A DNA stretch of 64,000 bases from Oscillatoriales cyanobacterium (lineage in GTDB: Bacteria > Cyanobacteriota > Cyanobacteriia > Cyanobacteriales > Microcoleaceae). Below the pieces are notes generated by a model. It did not search any database and was not told the DNA's origin. It worked only from the letters and a program-made list of their open reading frames with translations. This document shows positions 25,603 to 33,060 of the stretch, one piece after another. The stretch lies in the NCBI GenBank assembly GCA_004292955.1, contig RDXX01000081.1:1-64000 (forward strand), written 5' to 3'. The translations under genes were made by a program, and so were the position numbers. Position 1 is the first letter of the stretch. Each line of letters starts with the position of its first letter.

Positions 25603-26718
25603 ATGAATATTAATCCGTCAAAAGATAGGAAAGCGATCCGGCTTCAATTTACTGTTGAGGGCGCTAGGTTTTCGTTCTCGCCTTTGCCCGGTGGAAAATG
25701 GGAGAATAAGCGCGATCGGCAATTGGTCGCAGCGATCGCCACAAAAATCGAAAATGATATTCTTGCTGGAAATTTTGATCCATCCCTAGGAAGGTATCGC
25801 CACAAGTTATCTGCCGCTCAAACTCCGCTTCGGGTAAAAGCTAATCCCAAGATTTGCTGGCTTGAACTTTGGGATGCTTGGGTTGTTTCTCTTGACTTGC
25901 CAATTTCAACCGCAGCAGATCATTATGCTTGTGTCCGAGCCATGCTTGTAAAATCGGGAAATCCTTCGCTTGATAATACTGAATGGCTGCAAATTAGTGA
26001 GTTGGCTGCGAGCACGTTTAATCGCAGATTGTCTATGTTGCGATCGTGCTTGTTGTGGGCCGTAGAAGAGGGCTTGATTAAGCCAGCGGATAATCCTTTG
26101 AAAAGGGTTCGCTCTCGCACGGCAACAGAAGATGAGCGACAGCGATCGGACAAGAAAAAAGCGCCATTGTCAGACGCTGAAATCGAAAAAATATTAAATT
26201 ACGTCGATCGGGTCTATATCACTTACGCACCGTTTGTGCGATTTTTACTTTTTTCGGGAGTGAGGACTGGGGAAGCTGTCGGGTTAACTTGGGACAGTGT
26301 TGATTTAGAAAAGCGCCTGATTTTTATCAGGCAGTCGGTGTCTCGGCAGCGGGGGAAATACCAGAAAATTTGTAAATCTCCTAAGACCAAAGAATCTGTC
26401 CGCACTTTGAAGATGTCCGATCGTGTCTTTGTTCTCTTTAGCTCAATAATTACCGAGAATGCTTGTGGTCTAATTTTTAAAAGCCCCAAGGGACAAATTA
26501 TAGATCATGGCAATTTTCGTTCTCAATGTTGGATGCCCACATTATTGTTTTTGGATATTCCTTACAGAAAGCCCTACGCTACGCGACACACTCTTCTGAG
26601 CCAAGCCCTTGAAAGTGGCTTGTCGGTGCCACAAGTTGCTCAAATTGCTGGGCATCGCGACGGTAAAATGATCCTTCAGCACTACGGCCACGTTATAAAT
26701 CAGCCACAATTGCCTTAG
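25603..26718 (+). CDS. int: Tyrosine recombinase (integrase)
   Basis: This 371-aa recombinase has an N-terminal arm-binding region, a SAM-like core-binding domain (residues about 95-170) and a catalytic domain. Catalytic motifs are SGVRTGEAVGL (Arg), PYATRHTLLS (Arg; Tyr replaces the usual first His, as in other cyanobacterial relatives) and GHRDGKMILQHYGH (His and nucleophile Tyr). It probably recombines the 54-bp core. It lies 83 bp downstream of tRNA-Asp in the same direction, so in the integrated state read-through from the tRNA promoter could express it. It overlaps the next, convergent gene by 4 bp. Confidence 0.96.
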   Translation: MNINPSKDRKAIRLQFTVEGARFSFSPLPGGKWENKRDRQLVAAIATKIENDILAGNFDPSLGRYRHKLSAAQTPLRVKANPKICWLELWDAWVVSLDLPISTAADHYACVRAMLVKSGNPSLDNTEWLQISELAASTFNRRLSMLRSCLLWAVEEGLIKPADNPLKRVRSRTATEDERQRSDKKKAPLSDAEIEKILNYVDRVYITYAPFVRFLLFSGVRTGEAVGLTWDSVDLEKRLIFIRQSVSRQRGKYQKICKSPKTKESVRTLKMSDRVFVLFSSIITENACGLIFKSPKGQIIDHGNFRSQCWMPTLLFLDIPYRKPYATRHTLLSQALESGLSVPQVAQIAGHRDGKMILQHYGHVINQPQLP

Positions 26719-27158
26719 TGATAGTTAACCGAGAGTGGAATTGACTTGATGCCGGATTTTGTGATCGCCTCCATGCGATCGCAGAATCTCTCCCATCCCG
26801 AGAAATTTTTGAGCACGATGCACCCTGCGCTTCCCGGTGCATTAGCGTCAAAATGGATACCTAATTCGCTCCTGATATCGCCAGAGCTTGATACTGGGTC
26901 AGGTGTGATATGGAAAAAATACCCTTCTATTCCTCTTGTGGGGAGCCAATAAGGTACTGTCGGGATTTTGTACTCAAAGCCTGCCGGAATTGGCCCTTTT
27001 CCTCTCGCCCATTCATCGCCCGGTTGCTGCCACTGTGTGCATCCAGATGTCGCCAAATAATCAATAAATTTTTTGTCGGGGTAAGTCAATCTCAAGCTGC
27101 CGTAAATCAAGTCATTGGATGCGGCTAAAGTCATCGCAAAGGCGAGTGAATGGCTCAT
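26715..27158 (-). CDS. L,D-transpeptidase-like cell-wall enzyme
   Basis: This 147-aa protein has the pattern ELGIHFDANAPGSAGCIVL, with His102 and Cys113 placed like the catalytic pair of L,D-transpeptidase folds and the related phage-associated DUF5675 type. It would cut or exchange peptidoglycan peptides. The N-terminus is not strongly hydrophobic. It is the last gene of the leftward block, just after two small membrane proteins, which suggests a role in host lysis or virion entry. Sequence support is one motif, so the exact activity is uncertain. Confidence 0.6.
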   Translation of the reverse strand: MSHSLAFAMTLAASNDLIYGSLRLTYPDKKFIDYLATSGCTQWQQPGDEWARGKGPIPAGFEYKIPTVPYWLPTRGIEGYFFHITPDPVSSSGDIRSELGIHFDANAPGSAGCIVLKNFSGWERFCDRMEAITKSGIKSIPLSVNYH

Positions 27159-27169
27159 GTGGGACTCCG

Positions 27170-27352
27170 TTATTTTTGTAGGGGCGACGGAGCCAAAAAA
27201 GCTCCTATGACGGCGATCATGGTAATTATTAATTCAATTAAGCTGGCTGGAATTGGCTGCGCTTCTAATATTACAATTATCAGTCCTAGGCACGAAACGA
27301 AAGTGCAAAGGCATATGCAAAATAATGCAATACGTAGTGAGATTCTATCCAT
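27170..27352 (-). CDS. Small two-helix membrane protein (holin-like)
   Basis: This is a 60-aa protein from the ATG at 27352, which overlaps the TAA of the upstream gene (TAATG); a farther ATG at 27391 would add 13 residues. Two transmembrane helices (LRIALFCICLCTFVSCLGLIIVIL-like and LIELIITMIAVIGAFL) are joined by a short turn. Size and topology fit a class II holin. Position directly before the peptidoglycan enzyme supports that. There is no family signature, so holin is an inference. Confidence 0.55.
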   Translation of the reverse strand: MDRISLRIALFCICLCTFVSCLGLIIVILEAQPIPASLIELIITMIAVIGAFLAPSPLQK

Positions 27353-27654
27353 TAGTCTTTCCTGTTCTGGAATGTAATTTTGGAGACCCAATCGAGAATT
27401 TGAGCTATTTGTTCCCCTTGGAATTTCACCTGTTGAGCTTGCAGTTTCATTTGCTGCGCCATGTGTTCCCGTTGTTTAACTGCTTCCTTTATCTCTATTT
27501 CCCTTAATCGAATTTCTTCTAAGTGTTCTTTTCTTTGCTGTTTTCTGGCTTGCCAGAAACTTATTGACAATCCAAGAAGGGCAACTACCAGCCCAAAGAA
27601 AGCAATTACCGTGGTGGCAATATCTGCCTTGATTAGGTCAACGAGTTTCTGCAT
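27352..27654 (-). CDS. Membrane-anchored coiled-coil protein (spanin/holin-accessory-like)
   Basis: This 100-aa protein has one N-terminal transmembrane helix (TVIAFFGLVVALLGLSISF) followed by about 60 residues of charged coiled coil (KEHLEEIRLREIEIKEAVKQ and on). That topology matches inner-membrane spanin subunits and some phage accessory proteins. It overlaps the upstream gene by 17 bp and the downstream one by 1 bp, so the three are translated together. Confidence 0.55.
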   Translation of the reverse strand: MQKLVDLIKADIATTVIAFFGLVVALLGLSISFWQARKQQRKEHLEEIRLREIEIKEAVKQREHMAQQMKLQAQQVKFQGEQIAQILDWVSKITFQNRKD

Positions 27655-28015
27655 TTTGTCTCACGCTAGCAAGAGTCAAATATTCTTTTAAAACTACTGT
27701 TGTGTCAAGGAAAAGTAGGGCTGCTGTAGGTACTGACTTCACCAGTTCTTCATCTATCTGAAGAAATCTCGGAGGTGTTGAGCAAAGAGCTCCATTCCAT
27801 GTAAATGGGTAGTATTTGTCTTTCCCCCCGTCATATACCCCCCATCTTCTTAATCCAAACGGCTTGGCTTGCCAGTGCACCAAGCAAAAACTGCCTGCGA
27901 GGTGGAACTTGTCAATTATTGGATTGAAGTCCATCTTTAGCTCGAAGTCTGGGAGGTGTGGGTATGTTAGTTTTACCCGCCCTTTCTCTGTTTCTGCAAC
28001 TACAATTGGTTTCAT
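27638..28015 (-). CDS. Hypothetical element protein
   Basis: A 125-aa soluble protein that I do not recognise. It is beta-rich with many aromatic residues (FHLAGSFCLVHWQAKPF, then YYPFTWNGALC). It is the first gene after a strong hairpin at 28036-28075 and overlaps the coiled-coil membrane gene, so it may belong to the same lysis-like unit. Confidence 0.6.
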   Translation of the reverse strand: MKPIVVAETEKGRVKLTYPHLPDFELKMDFNPIIDKFHLAGSFCLVHWQAKPFGLRRWGVYDGGKDKYYPFTWNGALCSTPPRFLQIDEELVKSVPTAALLFLDTTVVLKEYLTLASVRQNAETR

Positions 28016-28035
28016 TTTTCTTGCTGACCATATTG

Positions 28036-28075
28036 ATTCAATGATGGCGAAATCCGTATTTCGCCATCATTGAAT
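28036..28075. terminator. 18-bp perfect hairpin between element genes
   Basis: ATTCAATGATGGCGAAAT at 28036-28053 pairs perfectly with 28058-28075 across a 4-nt loop. No long T-run follows. It lies between the 69-aa and 125-aa genes and could attenuate transcription, stabilise mRNA ends or bind a protein dimer. Confidence 0.6.
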
Positions 28076-28084
28076 TGGGAAGTG

Positions 28085-28294
28085 CTACGCGACTGGTTGC
28101 TCAGTCTGTCCTGTTTGTACTGGAGCATCAATCTGCTCGCCGACCTGATTGACTAGGTTTTCTAAAGCCATGATGGCTTCGTTAAGCGAGGCTTCGTTTT
28201 GCCCAGAACCCCCGGTTCTTTCGTCCACTTGTTTCGTGTAATTGAAGTTGGCAGAAATTGCGGCTAAAATTACCCGTGCGAATCTTGGTTCCAT
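28085..28294 (-). CDS. Small hypothetical protein
   Basis: A 69-aa protein with no recognised family. It is mostly helical with an acidic, Gln-rich C-terminus (ALENLVNQVGEQIDAPVQTG). It follows the 143-aa gene at about 74 bp spacing. Its tail resembles the helical tail of the 143-aa neighbour (LEDITEQLENLVDN), so the two may share an interaction surface. Confidence 0.55.
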   Translation of the reverse strand: MEPRFARVILAAISANFNYTKQVDERTGGSGQNEASLNEAIMALENLVNQVGEQIDAPVQTGQTEQPVA

Positions 28295-28368
28295 TGGTTT
28301 AACTGGGTTTGATTGTTTGCTTGACTGGCTATCAAACGTATCTTTGACGTTGACTAGCTTCGTTTATT

Positions 28369-28800
28369 TTAAGGTATTTGTTGTGGATTGTCCACTAGGT
28401 TTTCAAGTTGTTCGGTGATGTCTTCTAACTGCCCAATAATATCATCAAAGCCTGGGCTGCTATCGTCACTTACAGCGATGATTCGACAGTGGAATCCTGT
28501 CGAAGGGTTTATCAATAGGCGCATCGAAAACAGGTCGTTCCGATATCGAAAACTTGGAATCCGAATGAAGTCGATTGTGTTTATAGAGCCCTGAAAAGCA
28601 CACAGTCTTTCAATCAATGGTGCTTCTTGTATTCGAGAAAATAAAGCTACCGCTACCTCGACGAATTCCCCTGTTTCCACATATTCACCCGTGTCATCGG
28701 ACTGGAACACCAAGAACAATGTGTTCGGCGGAAACCAGTCCGTGTAAACCGGAGTAGCGGTGATGATTTGCGTGTCTATAATAACAGTAAGTGCAGGCAT
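28369..28800 (-). CDS. Hypothetical element protein
   Basis: This 143-aa protein is beta-rich for 120 residues (VIIDTQIITATPVYTDWF, FIRIPSFRYRNDLF) and ends in a short amphipathic helix. It is directly adjacent to the 137-aa gene (no gap). A structural role is plausible from composition and block position. No family is recognised. Confidence 0.6.
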   Translation of the reverse strand: MPALTVIIDTQIITATPVYTDWFPPNTLFLVFQSDDTGEYVETGEFVEVAVALFSRIQEAPLIERLCAFQGSINTIDFIRIPSFRYRNDLFSMRLLINPSTGFHCRIIAVSDDSSPGFDDIIGQLEDITEQLENLVDNPQQIP

Positions 28801-29214
28801 TTAGCCATAGTTTTCGCCGTGATAGGTCAAGCTCAAAGGGGATTTTGGTGATAAGAATGTGCTAGTAGAAGTATAATCGTACACCTCTTTTATTTGTTCG
28901 ATTTGATTGTTGTCCCCTGGCGCGTAAGGGACGACAATCTTAAAGTTACTCTCGCCAGTCTTGTTGTCAGGTGAGCCGAAACACGCGGAGATATGACGCG
29001 GTTCCGCATTGCTAAGACGGTCAATCGTTGGGTTGTTGGTTGCCACTTGACGGGCTAAGAGTGACGGTGTTACGGGAGTTAATTCGTCGCCATTCTCATC
29101 GTAGTATTGCCTTTGGTTAATTAAAGCGTCCTCTAAGTTGTCCTGAGTGTATCTAATCTTTAAATCTCTACCCCTGACCGTTCTGCGCGTCTTAATCTTG
29201 CTGGCGCTACTCAC
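28801..29214 (-). CDS. Hypothetical element protein, possibly structural
   Basis: This 137-aa protein has a basic N-terminus (KIKTRRTVRGRDLKIRYT) and a beta-rich rest including FKIVVPYAPGDNNQIEQIK. The N-terminal basic arm would suit nucleic acid or membrane contact. Its start overlaps the 85-aa gene by 4 bp. No family is recognised. Confidence 0.6.
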   Translation of the reverse strand: MSSASKIKTRRTVRGRDLKIRYTQDNLEDALINQRQYYDENGDELTPVTPSLLARQVATNNPTIDRLSNAEPRHISACFGSPDNKTGESNFKIVVPYAPGDNNQIEQIKEVYDYTSTSTFLSPKSPLSLTYHGENYG

Positions 29215-29468
29215 TCAGTCTCAACACCTACGATACAGACGTTTTCCACGCCGGACATCTCAGTATCATCCAAGAAATCGACGGCGGATTCGGCATCGTC
29301 AAACGACAGCAAATCGCACAAATCCGGCTCAATAGTGTTAGTTTTAGCTTCACGCAAATCTATCCAGTTAATAGAATTGCCCGACGCGCGCCGGACGGAT
29401 TGATTCGCCCCAAAAAAGGAAATGATACCATCCGAATTGCATTCGGTTTTGAGTATGATAAATCTCAT
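29211..29468 (-). CDS. Small hypothetical protein
   Basis: An 85-aa acidic protein with LLSFDDAESAVDFLDDT near the C-terminus. It overlaps both neighbours by 4 bp (ATGA junctions), so it is translated in sequence with them. No family is recognised. Confidence 0.55.
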   Translation of the reverse strand: MRFIILKTECNSDGIISFFGANQSVRRASGNSINWIDLREAKTNTIEPDLCDLLSFDDAESAVDFLDDTEMSGVENVCIVGVETE

Positions 29469-29791
29469 AAGTCCCTCAAGTTTAATTGAATGCGTTCTCC
29501 AATATTTTTATTGGTGACAATTTCTGGATTTTGGTTTATCTCATTCCAGAAATCAAGCCATTCCGGGGTTCCGGGTTGAAATGGATATTGGATTTTGTGT
29601 CCCTCCCCCGAAGCATCCCAGAGTAGCGCTTCCCTTGGTCGAACTGTTCGTGGCAAAGCGCAAAATCCTGCGCTTTGTGAAGAGTTGCTTTTGAATATTT
29701 CGGGCAAAAAAGACTCTTTCGCGAGCACCGATAACGATGCGAAAAAATAAGTTTTGCCCGTGTCCGTGACGTAATTTGCCCGGTACAGCAT
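29465..29791 (-). CDS. Hypothetical element protein
   Basis: A 108-aa protein with no recognised family. It contains TDTGKTYFFASLSVLAKESF at the N-terminus and a Pro/Trp-rich middle. It overlaps the 85-aa gene by 4 bp and the 306-aa gene by 1 bp. The position right after the largest leftward protein suggests an accessory to it. Confidence 0.55.
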   Translation of the reverse strand: MLYRANYVTDTGKTYFFASLSVLAKESFLPEIFKSNSSQSAGFCALPRTVRPREALLWDASGEGHKIQYPFQPGTPEWLDFWNEINQNPEIVTNKNIGERIQLNLRDL

Positions 29792-30711
29792 TACGGAGTA
29801 GCAGTAGGGAGAGCAGTGGGATTTTTAGAGGAAAATCGCTTGTCCCACTCCCCTCTGTATCCCAGGCACATTGTGTGCGGCACGGCTCGCAGCGCTAATC
29901 CACAAGCCCTAATCAATTCAGGATCGCGACTGCTCATGGGAACGAGCATTTCAGATTTTGCGGCCTTGATCTCTGAAGCCGCACCTGGGGTAGCCCCATC
30001 AGCTTTCTCGACAACTCTGCGGTTCTGTAGCATCACTACCCTGAATCGCCTGTGCTCGAAGGTCACTTGTCTGAATCCAGGGCATCTGGCACTTGACGTG
30101 TTGATTGGACCACCACTTGCAGTTAAGCAGTTGTTGATTGCTGTTGCGTACTGGGCATAAGGGATATTTCCTGCCAAGTTGGTAGCCATCTTGAAGGCTT
30201 TTGAAGCCATTTCAAACGAGCCGTCTGTTTCGTAGTTCATGCTACCCACATACGACGTTTCCTTCTCGCCTGCGTCGGTGTCCGTTATGGGTAGTGGCAC
30301 AGGAGGCAACACGCTTGATGTGGGATCTAGTAAATCGATGATATTCCGCCAAGTCTCACCTTCAAGTGATACGCAAATAACCCGAGCAATTTGATTTAAT
30401 TGGCCTGCAATAGTAGCCGACGCTGCTACTAAGTTAGTTTTGCTGGGAACAGGGATACTCACTGTTTTCCCCGCTTCAAACCAAAACTTAAGTTTTCTCG
30501 GGCTCCACGAGTATCCCTCTTCGTCTTCGCAGGGCACCCCCCTGGTATTGATCACGGTTCCGCCGACGGCGGCAATGATCGCATTAATCATTGCATCAGT
30601 GGTGCCGTCCGGTATCTTGAACGTGTATTTGTAATTAAAAGTTTGAGTCGCCGTACCCCAGTCAGGAAGATAATTGTTTCCCCGGAAGGTAATGCCTTCA
30701 GGCCTTGCCAT
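29791..30711 (-). CDS. 306-aa protein, candidate structural protein
   Basis: The largest protein of the leftward block. The first 170 residues are beta-rich (FNYKYTFKIPDGTTDAMIN, LKFWFEAGKTVSIPVPS), then a helical stretch at about 165-200 and a second basic beta-rich part (FRQVTFEHRRFRVVMLQNRR). There is no signal peptide or membrane helix. Size, place and lack of enzyme motifs make it a candidate capsid or base protein, but no homology is visible to me. It starts 2 bp after the 111-aa gene. Confidence 0.6.
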   Translation of the reverse strand: MARPEGITFRGNNYLPDWGTATQTFNYKYTFKIPDGTTDAMINAIIAAVGGTVINTRGVPCEDEEGYSWSPRKLKFWFEAGKTVSIPVPSKTNLVAASATIAGQLNQIARVICVSLEGETWRNIIDLLDPTSSVLPPVPLPITDTDAGEKETSYVGSMNYETDGSFEMASKAFKMATNLAGNIPYAQYATAINNCLTASGGPINTSSARCPGFRQVTFEHRRFRVVMLQNRRVVEKADGATPGAASEIKAAKSEMLVPMSSRDPELIRACGLALRAVPHTMCLGYRGEWDKRFSSKNPTALPTATP

Positions 30712-30713
30712 CG

Positions 30714-31049
30714 TTAGACCTCACTTGCTAATTCAAGTGCAACTGGCATCAGATCGAAGGCCAGATTGTACGACTGCCTTAACGTGCCAGGGGCTACATT
30801 AAGCCCGGAAGCGATCGACGGATTAGGCTTTGTAACCGTCGCTTTGGTAGGCCGCGCTGTTGGTGCTAGAGCCGTTAATGCTGAGTGAGTGCGATCGACA
30901 ATTTGCCGAATCACCTCCATCCCGTTACCTGTAGTGGCATTTGCCTCAGCCTCTGAGAGGCCGGGGAGAGATGTGAGAGGAATACGGATTTCGCCAGCGG
31001 CCGTGTCGAATGTATATCCAGCGAAAATCTCGTTCGGTGCAATTTGCAT
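30714..31049 (-). CDS. First gene of the leftward block, hypothetical
   Basis: A 111-aa protein with FAGYTFDTAAGEIRIPLTSL at the start and a helical middle. I do not recognise it. It begins the tightly packed leftward run of eleven genes. Its promoter must lie in the 31050-31250 spacer, next to the inverted AT-rich sites and the ribbon-helix-helix gene. Confidence 0.6.
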   Translation of the reverse strand: MQIAPNEIFAGYTFDTAAGEIRIPLTSLPGLSEAEANATTGNGMEVIRQIVDRTHSALTALAPTARPTKATVTKPNPSIASGLNVAPGTLRQSYNLAFDLMPVALELASEV

Positions 31050-31220
31050 AAATCGAAAGTCGAAGTGATCTGTTGACTCTTTAAGCCTAGCGAAAAGCGC
31101 CGTTTATGTCCGTTTTCTGAAGCAAAAACGACTCGTCGGGTTTAAAGGTAAAAACACTCGACGACCAGTTCGCGATGCTAGCTTCAGACGTTGATATGTA
31201 ATAGGACAACATGCCATAAT

Positions 31221-31380
31221 TATTTAAATATTTATTTATTGTAGGCAGCCCTTATGCAGTCAACCTTGATGACGGTAAAGATAACGAGCGACCTTCTGCT
31301 CAAGCTCAAACAGCGAGCTCTGAACGAAAAAAAGAAGATGTGGGAAGTCGTGGCAGACGCTTTAAATAAATATTTAAATA
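31221..31380. promoter_or_regulatory. Pair of 18-bp inverted AT-rich sites around the RHH gene
   Basis: TATTTAAATATTTATTTA at 31221-31238 is the exact reverse complement of 31363-31380. The sites flank the 43-aa ribbon-helix-helix gene, one upstream of its start and one covering its last codons. They lie at the divergence of the two structural blocks, so they are good operator candidates for that regulator. Confidence 0.6.
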
Positions 31381-31385
31381 CATAA
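31254..31385 (+). CDS. 43-aa ribbon-helix-helix-like regulator
   Basis: A very short gene starting ATG 31254 and ending TAA 31385. The protein has the RHH signature: a short strand (VKIT), then a helix (SDLLLKLKQRALNEKKK) and a second helix (WEVVADALNKYL). RHH dimers bind DNA through the paired strands. The gene stands at the divergent junction, is flanked by exact 18-bp inverted repeats and is followed by a terminator at 31413-31443, so it is an independent unit. It probably controls the two structural blocks or its own promoter. Confidence 0.7.
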   Translation: MQSTLMTVKITSDLLLKLKQRALNEKKKMWEVVADALNKYLNT

Positions 31386-31412
31386 ATATTTTTATAAATA
31401 TCAATTTATGTT

Positions 31413-31443
31413 ACCTGTCGGTTGATCGGCAGGTATTTTTTTT
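31413..31443 (+). terminator. Rho-independent terminator after the RHH gene
   Basis: ACCTGTCG at 31413-31420 pairs with CGGCAGGT at 31427-31434 (one G-U) across a 6-nt loop, followed by eight T residues. It separates the RHH gene from the rightward block. Confidence 0.8.
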
Positions 31444-31454
31444 ATCGTGTATAG

Positions 31455-31676
31455 ATGCAAAAAGAAAACAAAAGGCGCGCTCGAACTTATCCCAGCACTT
31501 TTTATGCGGGTGCCGGGGCGCAAGCAAATCCGCCCTCTTGTATTTCGCTTCGGAATTATTGCGCCAAGTATTTTTTGAGCAAGCCTCAGGTTTTGCGATT
31601 GCTCAAGAAAAAAGAGTTGTGCGCCGTAAGTTTCAAAAAAAAGCTTTTTATCGTTGACCAACTACCGGAGGAATAA
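31455..31676 (+). CDS. Small DNA-binding-like protein
   Basis: A 73-aa basic protein. The second half (ISLRNYCAKYFLSKPQVLRL then KKKELCAVSFKKKLFIVD) has the layout of MerR/excisionase-like helix-turn-helix domains: helix, recognition helix, then a wing. It could be an excisionase or a regulator. The next gene starts 6 bp downstream behind GGAGGAATAAG, so they are one transcript. Confidence 0.5.
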   Translation: MQKENKRRARTYPSTFYAGAGAQANPPSCISLRNYCAKYFLSKPQVLRLLKKKELCAVSFKKKLFIVDQLPEE

Positions 31677-31682
31677 GAAATA

Positions 31683-32018
31683 ATGGGAGCACTTTACAAC
31701 CTTAACCCCACACAGTCTCAACAACAGCCACCGCTGTCTCGAAATGCAAAAACCCCCGTTACTGTCAGTGTGACTACAACGGCATCGGTTGCGCTTGCCG
31801 CTAACGCTAGCAGAGCTAATTTCTCCTTTTATAACGCAGGCCCCGCCACGGTCTTCATGCGCGAAGGATCGACCGTAACTCCCCTCCTTCACGAACAGCC
31901 AGTGCCTGCCGGGTATCACTATGATAGTGAGCCAAGTGCTTTTCGCTATACGGGGGCTGTGAGCTTGGTTACGGCGTCTGGGACGGCAAGTGTGATGATG
32001 AGCGAGGCCACTGTTTAA
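31683..32018 (+). CDS. Small beta-rich protein, candidate virion protein 1
   Basis: A 111-aa protein dominated by beta-strands (VTVSVTTTASVALAANASR, then FSFYNAGPATVFMREGS). The same plan (TVxVxT..L.AN..R.....V.VR.G) appears in the 120-aa protein at 34308. Such short jelly-roll-like proteins are common as capsid spikes or decoration. It has a strong ribosome binding site and its stop touches the next start. Function is inferred from fold-like composition only. Confidence 0.6.
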   Translation: MGALYNLNPTQSQQQPPLSRNAKTPVTVSVTTTASVALAANASRANFSFYNAGPATVFMREGSTVTPLLHEQPVPAGYHYDSEPSAFRYTGAVSLVTASGTASVMMSEATV

Positions 32019-32338
32019 TGGGGACAATTACTAACTTAAATAGTGGTGTAGCAGGTCTTCAATTTAAAGTTGTAAATACAACTATTCCTGCTACGGCGTC
32101 GGGTCAGACGGGTGTCGATCTCAGTCCGATTTTTGGCGCTGGCTTCGATTATTCGAGAATCAGGGCCGTAAGTGCAGTCGCTACTACGGGGCCTCTCCGT
32201 GTTTTTCCTGGAGGCATTGGTTTGCCAGGGCATAGTTACTTCCTGTCAGTATCGAATACTTTTCTTCTTGTTCGCACAACGACTGATTCTGCGTCGATCC
32301 TGAAGATACCAGTAAGAGTTATTATTTGGTATGAATAA
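32018..32338 (+). CDS. Small beta-rich protein, candidate virion protein 2
   Basis: A 106-aa protein with LQFKVVNTTIPATASGQTGV, then FSVS-like strands and VRVIIWYE at the end. No charged helices and no membrane segment. It overlaps the previous gene by 1 bp (TAATG). Together with its neighbours it forms a run of five proteins of 106-120 aa. Confidence 0.6.
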   Translation: MGTITNLNSGVAGLQFKVVNTTIPATASGQTGVDLSPIFGAGFDYSRIRAVSAVATTGPLRVFPGGIGLPGHSYFLSVSNTFLLVRTTTDSASILKIPVRVIIWYE

Positions 32339-32340
32339 TC

Positions 32341-32682
32341 ATGCCTTCTGAACCTTTATTCACAAACTTTTTCGGCGCCGGCGCAACCCAAACCGCCACT
32401 CAACTCATTATCCTAAAAAATGATTTGATTGCTCCAGTCGGTCTTGTTCCCAGCTACGATTTTACTCCTACTGCAAGCAACCGCAGTGAACAGTTGGCAC
32501 TCGCTTTAATGCTGCGGTGGCTGAGGAACCAAGACCAAAGTACAGATTCTCAATTTGTTATTAAGCCATTTGAACAAACCCTAGAATTTCGATTCAACAA
32601 ATGGCAGCGAAGGTATGTTAGTGAAATTGAGGTATTCCAGGATGATACTGTTTCCACATTCCCTAATCCCAATTTAATTTAG
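32341..32682 (+). CDS. Small paralogue A of a tandem pair
   Basis: A 113-aa protein. Its start (FTNFFGAGATQTATQLIILK) matches that of the next protein (LTSFFGATATQTAT). Both continue with a helix containing LALALMLRWL or LVTAILLRSW, then DSQ and a C-terminal end of the type PNPN-I. Tandem duplication is clear. Function unknown; structural role inferred from place. Confidence 0.65.
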   Translation: MPSEPLFTNFFGAGATQTATQLIILKNDLIAPVGLVPSYDFTPTASNRSEQLALALMLRWLRNQDQSTDSQFVIKPFEQTLEFRFNKWQRRYVSEIEVFQDDTVSTFPNPNLI

Positions 32683-32683
32683 T

Positions 32684-33034
32684 ATGGCGATCGATAAACC
32701 TCTTACTTCATTCTTCGGCGCTACGGCGACTCAAACAGCGACGACTGTAACCTTCACCAAGGCTGACTTGCGAAGCTTGCGGACTCCGCCAGCTTTTACC
32801 GCCCTAGCACCTCTCTTGATTAACACCGGCGAGAGTTTGGTTACAGCCATCTTGTTGCGCTCATGGGAAGAGCAAGATACTAGCCAGGATTCTCAACTGT
32901 CAATATTTGGACCAGAGGTTTCGCTGGTGGAAGTTGTCTCAGATGGCGTCGCGAAGCCTTTCGAGCAGTACGTTTTTCAAGTTCGGATTTTAGTGCCGCG
33001 AGGCGTGGCAATGCCGAATCCGAACTCTATTTAA
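32684..33034 (+). CDS. Small paralogue B of a tandem pair
   Basis: A 116-aa protein, paralogous to the gene 1 bp upstream by the shared FFGA-TATQTAT start, the EQDTSQDSQ/NQDQSTDSQ middle and the MPNPNSI/FPNPNLI end. The two have diverged strongly elsewhere, so the duplication is old and both copies are kept. Confidence 0.65.
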   Translation: MAIDKPLTSFFGATATQTATTVTFTKADLRSLRTPPAFTALAPLLINTGESLVTAILLRSWEEQDTSQDSQLSIFGPEVSLVEVVSDGVAKPFEQYVFQVRILVPRGVAMPNPNSI

Positions 33035-33060
33035 TCTAGGTAAACAACAGGTAGAAATTT

